Below, one piece after another: positions 25,835 through 34,541 of a stretch of 64,000 nt of DNA. Each line of letters begins with the position of its first letter. Position 1 is the stretch's first letter. Origin of the DNA: Oscillospiraceae bacterium (GTDB taxonomy: Bacteria > Bacillota > Clostridia > UMGS1840 > HGM11507). The DNA lies in the NCBI GenBank assembly GCA_015068525.1, contig SVKJ01000003.1, forward strand, positions 62,001 through 126,000, read 5' to 3'. The position numbers and the translations under genes were made by a program. The notes below the pieces were generated by a model. That model ran no database searches. It had not been told where the DNA came from and saw nothing but the letters and a program-made list of their open reading frames with translations.

Positions 25835-28135
25835 ATGGATTACAGTTTGAAAGAAGTTGCAGGAAGAATTAAAGACTTAAGAGAAGCAAAAGGGTTTACG
25901 CAGGAAGAACTTGCTAAACTAACAGGTGTATCTTATGAAGATTACAAGGTTTTAGAACAGGGAGAAACAGACTTTAGTTTTACATTTATTTATAAATGTG
26001 CAAAAGCCTGCGGAGTTGAAGTTGTTGATTTATTAGAGGGTACAAGTACAACACTTAAATCTTTTGCTATTACAAGAAAAGGCGAAGGACTGAAGATACT
26101 TAAGAAACACGGCGTTGAATATAACAATCTTGCTCCAAAATTTAAAGAAAAGTTAGCAGAACCATTTTTAGTTAAATTTCCTTATATTGAAGAAGAACAA
26201 AATCAACCTCTTAAATTAAGTTCACATAAAGGTCAGGAATTTGATGTTATTGTTAAAGGTTCACTTAAAGTTCAGGTAGGAAGCCATATAGATGTTTTAA
26301 ATGAAGGCGATTCAATCTTTTATAACAGTACAATTCCTCATGGTATGATTGCAGTAAGCGAGGGTGGTTGTGAATTCCATGCAGTTGTATTAAATCCTCA
26401 GGATGGTAATGTGAGCGAAGAATATCCTGAAGTACCGGTTACTGTTTCTAAGGTTTCTGATAAAAAAGCAAATTACCAAACGGTTGCAGATAAATTTATT
26501 GAATCTTCTTATGATGAAAACGGCGTATTTAACGGTATTAAATTTAAAAATGATGACACATTCAATTTCGCATTTGATTGTGTTGATGCTATCGCAAAGA
26601 AAAATCCTGATAAACTTGCTATGATGTGGGTTGCAAACGATAAAACTGACAGGAAATTTACCTTCAGCGATATGAAAAAATATTCGGCAAAAACTGCAAA
26701 TTACTTTGAATCACTTGGAATTAAAAAAGGCGATACTGTAATGCTTGTACTTAAAAGACATTATCAGTTCTGGTTTGCAATGCTTGCGCTTCATAAAATC
26801 GGTGCTATCGCAATCCCTGCAACCAATCAACTTGTAGAACACGATTTTACTTATAGATATAAAGCAGCAAAAGTAAAAGCAGTAGTATGTACAGCAGATG
26901 GAGATGTGTCAACTGAAGCAGAAAAAGCCGCAAAAGAATTTCCTGATATGATTAAAATTTTAGTCGGCGGTAAGAAAGATGGATGGAATGACTTTAATGT
27001 AGAAATGGAACGTTTCAGTACTCATTATTACAGAACTGAAAATACTCCATGCGGTAACGATCCGATGCTTATGCTCTTTACATCGGGTACAACAGGATAT
27101 CCAAGAATTGCAACACATTCATATAAATATGCACTTGGGCATTATCCAACAGCAAAACATTGGCATAATGTAAACCCTGACGGACTTCATTTTACGATTT
27201 CTGATACCGGTTGGGGTAAAGCACTTTGGGGTAAACTATATGGTCAGTGGTTGTGCGAAGCGGCAACATTTACCTATGACTTTGACAGATTCCATTCGGA
27301 AGATATCTTACCTATGTTTGCAAAATATCATATAACAACATTCTGCGCACCACCTACAATGTATCGTTTCTTCATTAAAGAAGATTTGTCAAAATATGAC
27401 CTTTCTTCTATCGAATATGCAACAACAGCAGGCGAAGCATTAAATCCTGAAGTTTTCAATCAGTTCAAGAAAGCAACAGGTCTTACTATTATGGAAGGTT
27501 TCGGTCAAACTGAAACAACATTATCTATTGCAAACTTTGTTGGTTCAACACCTAAAATTGGTTCTATGGGACGACCAAGTCCGCTTTATGATGTAGTTGT
27601 TCTTGATCCCGATGGCAATGAATGTAAAGTCGGAGATACAGGCGAAATCTGCATCCGTACTAAAGAGGGAACACCTTGTGGTTTGTTTATAGGATATTAT
27701 CTTGATGAGGATAAGACAAATGAAGTATGGTATGATGGATATTATCATACAGGAGACCAGGCAACAATGGACGAAGATGGATATCTTTGGTATGTTGGTC
27801 GTATTGATGATGTAATCAAATCATCAGGTTACCGTATCGGTCCTTTTGAAATCGAAAGCGTTATCATGGAACTTCCTTACGTATTAGAATGTGCAATAAC
27901 TCCTGTTCCTGATGAAGTAAGAGGGCAGATTGTAAAAGCAACAATTGTTCTTGTAAAAGGAACTAACGGAACAGATGAACTGAAAAAAGAAATTCAGGAA
28001 TATGTTAAAACACATACTGCTCCATATAAATATCCAAGAATAGTTGAGTTTGTAGATGAACTTCCAAAAACAATCAGCGGAAAAGTAAGAAGAGTCGAAA
28101 TCCGTAAGAACGATTTGGAAAAAATGGGGAAATAA
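25835..28135 (+). CDS. HTH-cupin-acyl-CoA synthetase fusion protein
   Basis: 766 residues in three parts. Residues 1-65 form an XRE-type helix-turn-helix (RIKDLREAKGFTQEELAKLTGVS). Residues about 110-195 form a cupin fold (GQEFDVIVKGSLKVQVG, LNEGDSIFYNSTIPHGMIAV). Residues about 230-766 form an AMP-forming synthetase of the acetyl/medium-chain type: FTSGTTGYPRIATHS near 415, ISDTGWGKALWGKLYGQW, GFGQTETT, YHTGDQATMDEDGYLWYVGR and PKTISGKVRRVEIR with the catalytic lysine. The frame is open to 25811, but ATG 25835 has AAAGGAG upstream. One protein could thus sense, regulate and activate carboxylic acids; DNA binding is inference. Confidence 0.9.
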   Translation: MDYSLKEVAGRIKDLREAKGFTQEELAKLTGVSYEDYKVLEQGETDFSFTFIYKCAKACGVEVVDLLEGTSTTLKSFAITRKGEGLKILKKHGVEYNNLAPKFKEKLAEPFLVKFPYIEEEQNQPLKLSSHKGQEFDVIVKGSLKVQVGSHIDVLNEGDSIFYNSTIPHGMIAVSEGGCEFHAVVLNPQDGNVSEEYPEVPVTVSKVSDKKANYQTVADKFIESSYDENGVFNGIKFKNDDTFNFAFDCVDAIAKKNPDKLAMMWVANDKTDRKFTFSDMKKYSAKTANYFESLGIKKGDTVMLVLKRHYQFWFAMLALHKIGAIAIPATNQLVEHDFTYRYKAAKVKAVVCTADGDVSTEAEKAAKEFPDMIKILVGGKKDGWNDFNVEMERFSTHYYRTENTPCGNDPMLMLFTSGTTGYPRIATHSYKYALGHYPTAKHWHNVNPDGLHFTISDTGWGKALWGKLYGQWLCEAATFTYDFDRFHSEDILPMFAKYHITTFCAPPTMYRFFIKEDLSKYDLSSIEYATTAGEALNPEVFNQFKKATGLTIMEGFGQTETTLSIANFVGSTPKIGSMGRPSPLYDVVVLDPDGNECKVGDTGEICIRTKEGTPCGLFIGYYLDEDKTNEVWYDGYYHTGDQATMDEDGYLWYVGRIDDVIKSSGYRIGPFEIESVIMELPYVLECAITPVPDEVRGQIVKATIVLVKGTNGTDELKKEIQEYVKTHTAPYKYPRIVEFVDELPKTISGKVRRVEIRKNDLEKMGK

Positions 28136-28180
28136 TTGATATAAATACAAAAAATTCTTTACAAATTTTATAAATAAGTA

Positions 28181-28209
28181 TTGACAAAAATGGATTACAA
28201 GTGTAAGAT
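28181..28209 (+). promoter_or_regulatory. Promoter of the blaI-like operon
   Basis: TTGACA (28181-28186), a 17-base spacer and TAAGAT (28204-28209). The first operator overlaps the spacer and -10, as expected for repression. Confidence 0.75.
28195..28206 (+). promoter_or_regulatory. BlaI-type operator 1
   Basis: TTACAAGTGTAA, an imperfect dyad matching the TACA-NN-TGTA core bound by BlaI/MecI repressors; it overlaps the promoter -10. Confidence 0.75.
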
Positions 28210-28218
28210 AAAAATAAC

Positions 28219-28230
28219 TTACAAATGTAA
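28219..28230 (+). promoter_or_regulatory. BlaI-type operator 2
   Basis: TTACAAATGTAA, a second TACA-NN-TGTA dyad centred 24 bases downstream of the first, between the promoter and the start codon. The centre-to-centre distance is slightly more than two helical turns. Confidence 0.75.
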
Positions 28231-28261
28231 TCCATTTTTTAAAATAAAGGAGGAATTAAGA

Positions 28262-28660
28262 GTGAACAAAAATATACCTCAAATATCAGAGGCAGAAATT
28301 GAAGTTATGAAAGTATTGTGGGAAAAAGGGGAAGCGACTGCTAAAGAGATAGTTAATGAAATTGAAAAAACAAATGAATGGAAACCTAAAACAATACAAA
28401 CACTTATAACAAGATTGGTTGGGAAAGGAGCAATCAAAACTGATAAAATTAATGCAAAATCTTACATTTATTTTGCTAATATTACCAAAGAGGAATATCA
28501 ATCTTATGCTAATAAAAGTTTTATGAAAAAATTATATAATGGTTCTTTGAATTTGATGCTCTCTTCATTTATAAAGAATGAAAGATTATCTGAAAGTGAT
28601 ATACAAGAACTAAGGAAAATTTTGGAGGAAAAACAAAATGAATATAAACAGGATATTTGA
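28262..28660 (+). CDS. blaI: BlaI/MecI/CopY family repressor
   Basis: 132 residues from GTG 28262, which follows AAGGAGG; the frame open to 28181 runs through the promoter and operators and is rejected. Winged-helix domain: ISEAEIEVMKVLWEKGEATAKEIV and KPKTIQTLITRLVGKGAI, the DNA-recognition part typical of BlaI/MecI. The C-terminal helical part (NGSLNLMLSSFIK...LRKILEEK) is the dimerisation and cleavage region. It probably represses its own operon through the two TACA-NN-TGTA dyads, and is co-transcribed with the M56 metalloprotease gene that overlaps its end. Confidence 0.93.
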   Translation: MNKNIPQISEAEIEVMKVLWEKGEATAKEIVNEIEKTNEWKPKTIQTLITRLVGKGAIKTDKINAKSYIYFANITKEEYQSYANKSFMKKLYNGSLNLMLSSFIKNERLSESDIQELRKILEEKQNEYKQDI

Positions 28661-30218
28661 TTTTGTTTTAACTTCCAGCGTACATGGAAGTATTGTAGGT
28701 TTTATTATCTTTTTAGTAAGTAAATTTACAAATAAAATTATTCCTTATAAATTTAAAACTTTCTTGTGGTCTATTTTTATTATAAAAATCTTTTTGCCGA
28801 ACGGACCTGAGAGTAAGGTAAGTGTTTTTAATGAACAATTTTTTTATAACGCAAACAATTTTAAAGAAATTGTTTTAGACAATATGGGAACTTCCGTGCA
28901 TACGGGAACTTCAAATTTAAATATTTTTCCACTTATATGGTTTTTAGGCTTTATCATTATATGTTTATGGCTTTTAATATCTAATGTAATATTAAACATA
29001 AAATTAAAGACATATCATAAGCCTGTTAACGAACGAATTTATAATATTTTTAATAACTGTAAGAAAAATATGAAGGTTAAAAGGGAAATAATACTTGTTA
29101 ATCAATCTTTTGTAAAGAGTGTTTCTCTTTTTGGATTGTTTTTTCCAAAAATACTTATAACAGATAAGTTGCAAAATTATGAAGACAGAGAAATTGAATA
29201 TGTATTTTATCATGAACTATCCCACTATAAAAGAAAAGATATATTCGTAAATTATCTTGTTACTTTTATACAGGTAATACATTGGTTTAATCCTGTTATA
29301 CATATAATCACAAAATTTATAAGGGAAGATATAGAGTTTTCAACTGATGAGAATACTTTGGCTAAGATTAAGCCTTCCGAACACAAAAGATATGGTTTGC
29401 TTCTTATTTCAATGCTTGAAGAGTATTCTAAAACTTTCACTCCAAAGATTTTAAACGTTGTTGATTCTGAAAAACAAATTAAAAAAAGAATTAAGAGAAT
29501 AACAAGTTATAAAGAAAGTAGCATATTTAGTATTATTATATTAGTGTTTTTAATCATAAGTCTTTCATTTCTAACTTTGACAACAGGAGTTTGTGAAGAA
29601 TCAGTAGAAACTATTGTAGAAAATATTACAGCTGTTGAAAAAAATATACATACATATCAGGAAAATAACATTACAAAAAAAGTTAAGATACCAAAAAAAG
29701 AACAAGAAATCACAAAAGAGATTTTAAAGGAGGAAAGTACCACTGAACATGTAGAAGAATTAAATACCTCATATGAAAGTGTACCTGTCAAAAATATTCA
29801 AAATCCGGAAGCCACAACAAAATCGCTTCTTCCGGGTACTGATATAAATATATTGCTAAATGACGTTTTGTCAACAGGTAAGAGTATAAAAAAATCATCG
29901 TTTGTTGATTTGAGAGATTACTGCACAATAAAGGATTATTCCATCAAGGAAAATGAGTCTGTTGTTTTGGGAACATATATCCCTGATTCTAAAAACAGTA
30001 TATCAATATATTTAAATTCTGATAATAGTCAGAGGATAAATATTATGCTGTTAAAAAATTCTGATATGGTAATTAATGCATCGGTTAAGCCATCTAAAAC
30101 AAATTTGTATCTATTTACAGGGCTTAATGAAGGAGAAAAATACGAATTGCTTTTAGTTCTTAAACCAAACAGTCAATATACAAATTATGATACTTCTGGT
30201 TCTATTTTAATTTTTTAG
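28638..30218 (+). CDS. BlaR1/MecR1-like M56 family membrane metalloprotease
   Basis: 526 residues. The N-terminal part has transmembrane segments (for example GSIVGFIIFLVSKF and IFPLIWFLGFIIICLWLLIS). A cytoplasmic zinc protease domain carries HELSH at about residue 194 with the later TDENTLAKI, as in BlaR1. A further membrane segment lies near residue 300. The C-terminal ~220 residues are extracytoplasmic, Thr/Glu/Lys-rich then beta-like, and show no penicillin-binding SxxK/SxN/KTG set, so the ligand is probably not a beta-lactam. By analogy it would cleave the BlaI-like repressor on sensing a signal. It starts inside blaI after GGAGG. Confidence 0.88.
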   Translation: MNINRIFDFVLTSSVHGSIVGFIIFLVSKFTNKIIPYKFKTFLWSIFIIKIFLPNGPESKVSVFNEQFFYNANNFKEIVLDNMGTSVHTGTSNLNIFPLIWFLGFIIICLWLLISNVILNIKLKTYHKPVNERIYNIFNNCKKNMKVKREIILVNQSFVKSVSLFGLFFPKILITDKLQNYEDREIEYVFYHELSHYKRKDIFVNYLVTFIQVIHWFNPVIHIITKFIREDIEFSTDENTLAKIKPSEHKRYGLLLISMLEEYSKTFTPKILNVVDSEKQIKKRIKRITSYKESSIFSIIILVFLIISLSFLTLTTGVCEESVETIVENITAVEKNIHTYQENNITKKVKIPKKEQEITKEILKEESTTEHVEELNTSYESVPVKNIQNPEATTKSLLPGTDINILLNDVLSTGKSIKKSSFVDLRDYCTIKDYSIKENESVVLGTYIPDSKNSISIYLNSDNSQRINIMLLKNSDMVINASVKPSKTNLYLFTGLNEGEKYELLLVLKPNSQYTNYDTSGSILIF

Positions 30219-30231
30219 GAGGGTTAATGCT

Positions 30232-32040
30232 ATGAAAAAAATTATTTCTTTAATAATTGTTGTTATATTATTTAATGTTATTGCTTATGCTGATTACAGT
30301 TTTTCAAATGAGAATTTAAGTTATGTTAAGGAAATTCCTAATGAAGGACTTAAATATGAGATTTTCTCTGAAAACGGAAAGTATGGAATGAAAAAGTATG
30401 GTAATATTATTATTCCTGCTATTTGGGATGAGTTTGGAACTGATAACAGACCTGCGTATCCACCTTATGGTGATTTTTCTCACATTGCAGTTAGAGATAA
30501 TGAAAAATGGGGTGCTGTAAATGAAAAAGGGGAAATTATTATACCAGTAATATACAAGGAAGTTGTTATACAACCAAAAATTACTGACAGATTTGAAATA
30601 AGAGTTCAGGACTTTAATGATAAATATGGTTTCGTTGATTATAATGGGAAAATAATTGCAGAATGTAAATATGATTATTGCGAAAGTAGTTTTATTGATG
30701 GAATGTGTGTAGTTGGAAGAGATTTCGGATATACAGTTATAGATAAAGAAGGCAATGAACTTATGCCTTTGATTTCAGAGAAGTTAACTTACTATAATGG
30801 CAAATTTGTTGTTGAAAAAGAAGAGGGAAGTTATATATTAGATAAAAATGGGAATATATTGTTAAAAAGTGATTATGATTATTTATGCCCTACAAGTGTA
30901 AATACTGTTATAGCAACAAAAAATAATAAACAAGGTTTGATAGATTTTAGCGGCAATATTCTTATTCCTTTAAAATATAATGCAGTTGTTTTTATGGGAG
31001 AAAAAAATATCTATTTAGCAATGGATAACACCTATGACTATTATTATGATATAAATTTAAATTTAATTAGAGAACCAAGTGAAAAAATGAGTTCACATCA
31101 TAGTGGCAATGATAATTTATTAACTTTTAAGAAGAATGGGAAAATAGGTATTATTACAACTGACGGAAAACAAATCGCACCATGTATATATGAAGATTTT
31201 TATTCACGTGATGGTTATTTTATGGTAAGGCTTAATGGACTTGTGGGAATTTTAAACCCTGATGGTACATATCATACTTATCCAACAATTCGTATGGAGG
31301 CATTATATAATACCGAACATTTGGGAGATGGTTTTTTTGCTGTAATGTTATCGCCACGTAAATGGGCTGTTTTAAATAACAAAGGAGAGTTCATAACAAG
31401 ACCTGTTTTTCCAGAGGTTAATGTTATTGATAATAAAATTGTAGTATCTGATAATTCCAAGTGGTATGAAATTAAATTTGAAGATAAAATAACACCTGTT
31501 AATAATTCTTCCTATATGACAGAACTTTACGAGAAAGAAATAAACTATTTATCGGAAAAAGGGATAATAATAGGTAATGAAAACGGAGAATTAAATCTTT
31601 ATAATCAGATTACAAGAGCAGAATTTTTAACTATGATAATTCGTTCGTTGTCCTGTGATATTAAGGAATGTGATGCTGTATTTTCTGATATTTCCAATCA
31701 TTGGGCAAAAAATATAGTTATGAAATGTTATAATGCAGGTATTGTAAAAGGTTATGAAGACAATACATTTAAACCTGACCAGATTATAACCTATGAAGAA
31801 ATGTTGCAAATTGCTATAAGAAGTATGGGCGTCCCTGATTATATTATAACACGAGAAAATTCCATTTTTCCCATTGCGAAATATGCAAAACTCCTTCCAG
31901 TAAATACTACATTTTCAAGTAATGAAACAATTCTGAAAAATAAAGCATGTGTTATAATTTACAATCTTATTAATACTGATATAACTAAAGATGATATAAT
32001 AAATTATAAGCCTAATATAGTATATAATCTTGGAAATTAG
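30232..32040 (+). CDS. WG-repeat protein with C-terminal SLH domains
   Basis: 602 residues. Signal peptide at residues 1-21 (KKIISLIIVVILFNVIAYA). The body consists of repeated WG/KWG-type units, for example GKYGMKKYGNIIIPAIWDE, EKWGAVNEKGEIIIPVIY, DKYGFVDYNGKIIAECKY and GKIGIITTDGKQIAPCIYE. The C-terminus has SLH domains (RAEFLTMIIRSL; FSDISNHWAKNIVMKCYNAG; GYEDNTFKPDQIITYEEMLQ). It is therefore a wall-associated surface protein. It lies 13 bases after the M56 protease gene with GGAGGG before the ATG, so it is likely the output gene of the BlaI/BlaR1-like circuit. Confidence 0.88.
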   Translation: MKKIISLIIVVILFNVIAYADYSFSNENLSYVKEIPNEGLKYEIFSENGKYGMKKYGNIIIPAIWDEFGTDNRPAYPPYGDFSHIAVRDNEKWGAVNEKGEIIIPVIYKEVVIQPKITDRFEIRVQDFNDKYGFVDYNGKIIAECKYDYCESSFIDGMCVVGRDFGYTVIDKEGNELMPLISEKLTYYNGKFVVEKEEGSYILDKNGNILLKSDYDYLCPTSVNTVIATKNNKQGLIDFSGNILIPLKYNAVVFMGEKNIYLAMDNTYDYYYDINLNLIREPSEKMSSHHSGNDNLLTFKKNGKIGIITTDGKQIAPCIYEDFYSRDGYFMVRLNGLVGILNPDGTYHTYPTIRMEALYNTEHLGDGFFAVMLSPRKWAVLNNKGEFITRPVFPEVNVIDNKIVVSDNSKWYEIKFEDKITPVNNSSYMTELYEKEINYLSEKGIIIGNENGELNLYNQITRAEFLTMIIRSLSCDIKECDAVFSDISNHWAKNIVMKCYNAGIVKGYEDNTFKPDQIITYEEMLQIAIRSMGVPDYIITRENSIFPIAKYAKLLPVNTTFSSNETILKNKACVIIYNLINTDITKDDIINYKPNIVYNLGN

Positions 32041-32161
32041 TAAAAATTGTCTTCAAGTGTGAAATTGATAAAGAGTAGTAATGAAATATCAATTAAAATA
32101 AGATTTTTCATTATCCATCAAAAAATCCTTTTGTATCAAATAAATAATGAATAGTACAAAG

Positions 32162-32192
32162 AAAAAACCGTCGATGACTCGACGGCTTTTTT
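32162..32192. terminator. Terminator after tRNA-Arg (minus), possibly bidirectional
   Basis: The 7-bp stem ccgtcga / tcgacgg with loop tgac is flanked by A6 and T6, so it can work on both strands: for the tRNA on the minus strand, and for the SLH gene on the plus strand. Confidence 0.85.
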
Positions 32193-32195
32193 CTT

Positions 32196-32270
32196 TGGCA
32201 CCCTCAACGGGAATCGAACCTGTAACTGCCCCTTAGGAGGGGGCTATTATATCCATTTAACTATGAGGGC
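32196..32270 (-). tRNA. tRNA-Arg (anticodon CCU)
   Basis: 75 bases including encoded CCA. Acceptor GCCCTCA pairs with TGAGGGT, the D stem is GTTA/TAAT, the anticodon arm is GCCCC-CTCCTAA-GGGGC with anticodon CCT, and the T arm is ACAGG-TTCGATT-CCCGT with one A/C mismatch. The discriminator is G. Reads AGG codons. Confidence 0.93.
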
Positions 32271-32288
32271 AAATATTTAATTTTTTAA

Positions 32289-32327
32289 AATAGCCCCCTC
32301 CTAAGAGAGTTTAAAAAAGGGGCTATT
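32289..32327 (-). terminator. Hairpin between lysA and tRNA-Arg; inverted copy of the anticodon arm
   Basis: A 9-bp stem aatagcccc / ggggctatt. On the minus strand it lies after lysA and before the tRNA and is followed by TTTTAAAAAATT, so it may terminate lysA transcription. Its 32289-32305 arm is an exact 17-base inverted copy of the tRNA-Arg anticodon region (32232-32248). Confidence 0.6.
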
Positions 32328-32369
32328 ATTCTGAGCGCAGCGAATAACAAGGTTCACAAAGTGGTTCAG

Positions 32370-33665
32370 TTATATTAAGTCATTTTTTATAATGTCATCA
32401 TAAGTTTCTCTTTTTACAATAAGTTTATCTTGTCCATCTTTTAACATAACAACAGGTAAACGTGGAATTCTGTTATAATTACTTGCCATTGAAAAGTTAT
32501 AAGCACCGGTTGAAAATACACATAGTATATCGCCGACTTTTGTTTCTTGCAACATTATATCTTTTGCAATAATGTCGCCTGATTCACAGCATTTTCCGGC
32601 AACTGTAACCTTTTCATTTTGTGGGTTACCTGCTTTATTTGCAATCATTATAGAGTATTCTGCTTCGTATAAAGCATAGCGTGGATTATCTGCCATACCA
32701 CCATCAACAGAAATATATTTTCTTACATCTTTAATATCTTTGACAGCACCGACAGTATACAAAGTAACACCTGCTTCGCCGACTATTGAACGTCCCGGTT
32801 CCATAAGAATTTTAGGTTTTTGAATATTTTTTTCTTTGCAGACTGAATTAACAACTTCAGAAACTTTTTTTATATATTCACCATACTCAATCGGGTCGTC
32901 TTCGCTTGTATATTTTATACCAAACCCACCGCCAAGATTAAGTTCTTTTATTTCAATATTATACTTTTCTTTAATATCGGAAATATAGTTTAGCATAACC
33001 TCTGCAGTTTTGCAAAAAGGGTCTATATCAAAAATTTGTGAACCTATATGGCAGTGAACACCGACAAAATCAATGTTTGAACATTTTTTTATATCCTCTA
33101 TAATATCAAATGCCTCGCCGTTTTCTAAAGCAAACCCAAATTTTGAATCAATCTGACCTGTCATAATAAAATCGTGAGTATGTGCGTCAATACCGGGTTT
33201 TATTCTTATAAGAATTGAAACTCTTTTGTTTAGCTTTTTTGCAATAGAGTCAATATTGTTAAGTTCATAAATATTATCAACAACGATTCTTCCTACATTG
33301 CTTTTTATAGCAAACTCAAGTTCATCGTAAGTTTTATTGTTTCCGTGAAAATAAATTTTTTCGGAGGGGAAATCTGCTTTTAGCGCAGTATATAATTCTC
33401 CGCCTGAAACAACATCAACTCCAAGACCTTCTTCGTTTGCAATTTTATATATATAAAGACAGGAAAATGCTTTTGAGGCATATAGTACAAGTCCGTCATC
33501 ATAATTTTCTTCCAGTGCTTTTTTATATGCTCTGCAATTTTTCCTTATTAAATCTTCGTCCATAAGATATAAAGGTGTTCCATATTTTTTTGCCATGTCG
33601 ACAGTATCGATTCCTGACATTGTTAAATGGTTATTTGCATTTATATCAAAAATGTTATTTATCAT
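32370..33665 (-). CDS. lysA: Diaminopimelate decarboxylase
   Basis: 431 residues. PLP enzyme making lysine from meso-diaminopimelate. Seen: LVLYASKAFSCLYI with the PLP lysine near residue 58, GVHCHIGSQIFD, the phosphate-binding LNLGGGFGI, EPGRSIVGEAG, CCESGDIIAKD and the C-terminal GAYNFSMASNYNRIPRLPVV. ATG at 33663-33665 has GAGGTG six bases upstream; the in-frame GTG at 33672-33674 is part of that site. Stands alone; no other lysine genes are near. Confidence 0.96.
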   Translation of the reverse strand: MINNIFDINANNHLTMSGIDTVDMAKKYGTPLYLMDEDLIRKNCRAYKKALEENYDDGLVLYASKAFSCLYIYKIANEEGLGVDVVSGGELYTALKADFPSEKIYFHGNNKTYDELEFAIKSNVGRIVVDNIYELNNIDSIAKKLNKRVSILIRIKPGIDAHTHDFIMTGQIDSKFGFALENGEAFDIIEDIKKCSNIDFVGVHCHIGSQIFDIDPFCKTAEVMLNYISDIKEKYNIEIKELNLGGGFGIKYTSEDDPIEYGEYIKKVSEVVNSVCKEKNIQKPKILMEPGRSIVGEAGVTLYTVGAVKDIKDVRKYISVDGGMADNPRYALYEAEYSIMIANKAGNPQNEKVTVAGKCCESGDIIAKDIMLQETKVGDILCVFSTGAYNFSMASNYNRIPRLPVVMLKDGQDKLIVKRETYDDIIKNDLI

Positions 33666-33726
33666 AAGTTTCACCTCATACTGTAATATTCTAACACATT
33701 TAAAAGAAGATTACAATATTTTTTTA

Positions 33727-34422
33727 TTAAGAAAAGTATTTTAATAATCCGTTTTTTATTGTTTCAGCGATTTTTTCCTGATATTTATCACTCATCAACA
33801 GTTGCTCTTCGGTTGGATTAGATATAAACCCACATTCAATAAGACAGGCTGGGATTTTAAGATTTGAAAGAAGATAAATTTCTTTTCCCGAAGGCTTAAT
33901 CTGCCGTTTGTTATTTGGGTTTAGAGAATTTTTAAGTTCTTCTCTGAGTATAGAAGCAATTTCCTTACTTTCGGGATTATTCTTTGAATAAAAAATTTGT
34001 GCACCGCTTTGTGAATTATCTTCAAAATAATTCATATGTATACTTATAAAAATTGCATTATTATAATTTTGTGCAATTTTAATTCTGTTGTCAAAATCCG
34101 TTCTTTTTCTCTTTTTTTGTTGATTTTTGTCACAAAGCATAATATCCGTATCTCTTGTCATAACAACGTTTATTCCTGAATTTAAAAGTTTTTCTTTTAA
34201 TTTTAGTGCAATTTTTAAATTAAGGTCTTTTTCTTTTATGCCCGTTACTCCAACTGCACCACCATCTTCTCCGCCATGTCCCGGGTCTATTACTATAACG
34301 TTTGATGTGACTGATGTAACCATTGATTTCTGATATGAATTATAAATAAAGGAACTCATAATAAAAACGAACATTAAAGAAAAGGTAAGAATAATACTTT
34401 TTTTATTTATAACATAAAACAT
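33727..34422 (-). CDS. cwlD: N-acetylmuramoyl-L-alanine amidase, CwlD-like
   Basis: 231 residues. One N-terminal membrane anchor (about 8-28), then an Amidase_3 zinc hydrolase domain: IDPGHGGEDGGAVG (Zn His and general region), AIFISIHMNYF (second His) and ACLIECGFISNPTEE (catalytic Glu). Length and single anchored domain match CwlD, which makes muramic delta-lactam in spore cortex. The nearby spoIIP and SipL-like genes support a sporulation role, though a vegetative amidase cannot be excluded. ATG at 34420-34422 follows GAGGTG. Confidence 0.85.
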   Translation of the reverse strand: MFYVINKKSIILTFSLMFVFIMSSFIYNSYQKSMVTSVTSNVIVIDPGHGGEDGGAVGVTGIKEKDLNLKIALKLKEKLLNSGINVVMTRDTDIMLCDKNQQKKRKRTDFDNRIKIAQNYNNAIFISIHMNYFEDNSQSGAQIFYSKNNPESKEIASILREELKNSLNPNNKRQIKPSGKEIYLLSNLKIPACLIECGFISNPTEEQLLMSDKYQEKIAETIKNGLLKYFS

Positions 34423-34478
34423 ATAACACACCTCAAAACAAATATATGTTTTTTAAAAAATATAATTCTATAAATTTT

Positions 34479-34507
34479 GAATATTTAAGATTTGTCCATC
34501 ATATTAT
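34479..34507 (+). promoter_or_regulatory. Candidate sigma-E sporulation promoter for the sipL-like/spoIIP pair
   Basis: GAATATTT (34479-34486) and CATATTAT (34500-34507) resemble the Bacillus sigma-E consensus KMATATTT / CATACAAT, with ATA-N16-CATA spacing. The first hexamers of a sigma-A promoter are not evident here. Inference only. Confidence 0.45.
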
Positions 34508-34541
34508 TTAGTAAAAAAACAAATCCTGGAGGTTAAGAAAA

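Noticed and set aside
28181..28261. 27-codon N-terminal extension of the BlaI-like repressor
   Set aside because: It begins at the -35 box and runs across both operators; the GTG at 28262 has a strong ribosome-binding site.
28638..30218. Beta-lactam resistance sensor (true BlaR1/MecR1)
   Set aside because: The outer domain lacks the penicillin-binding motifs and no beta-lactamase or PBP2a gene follows.
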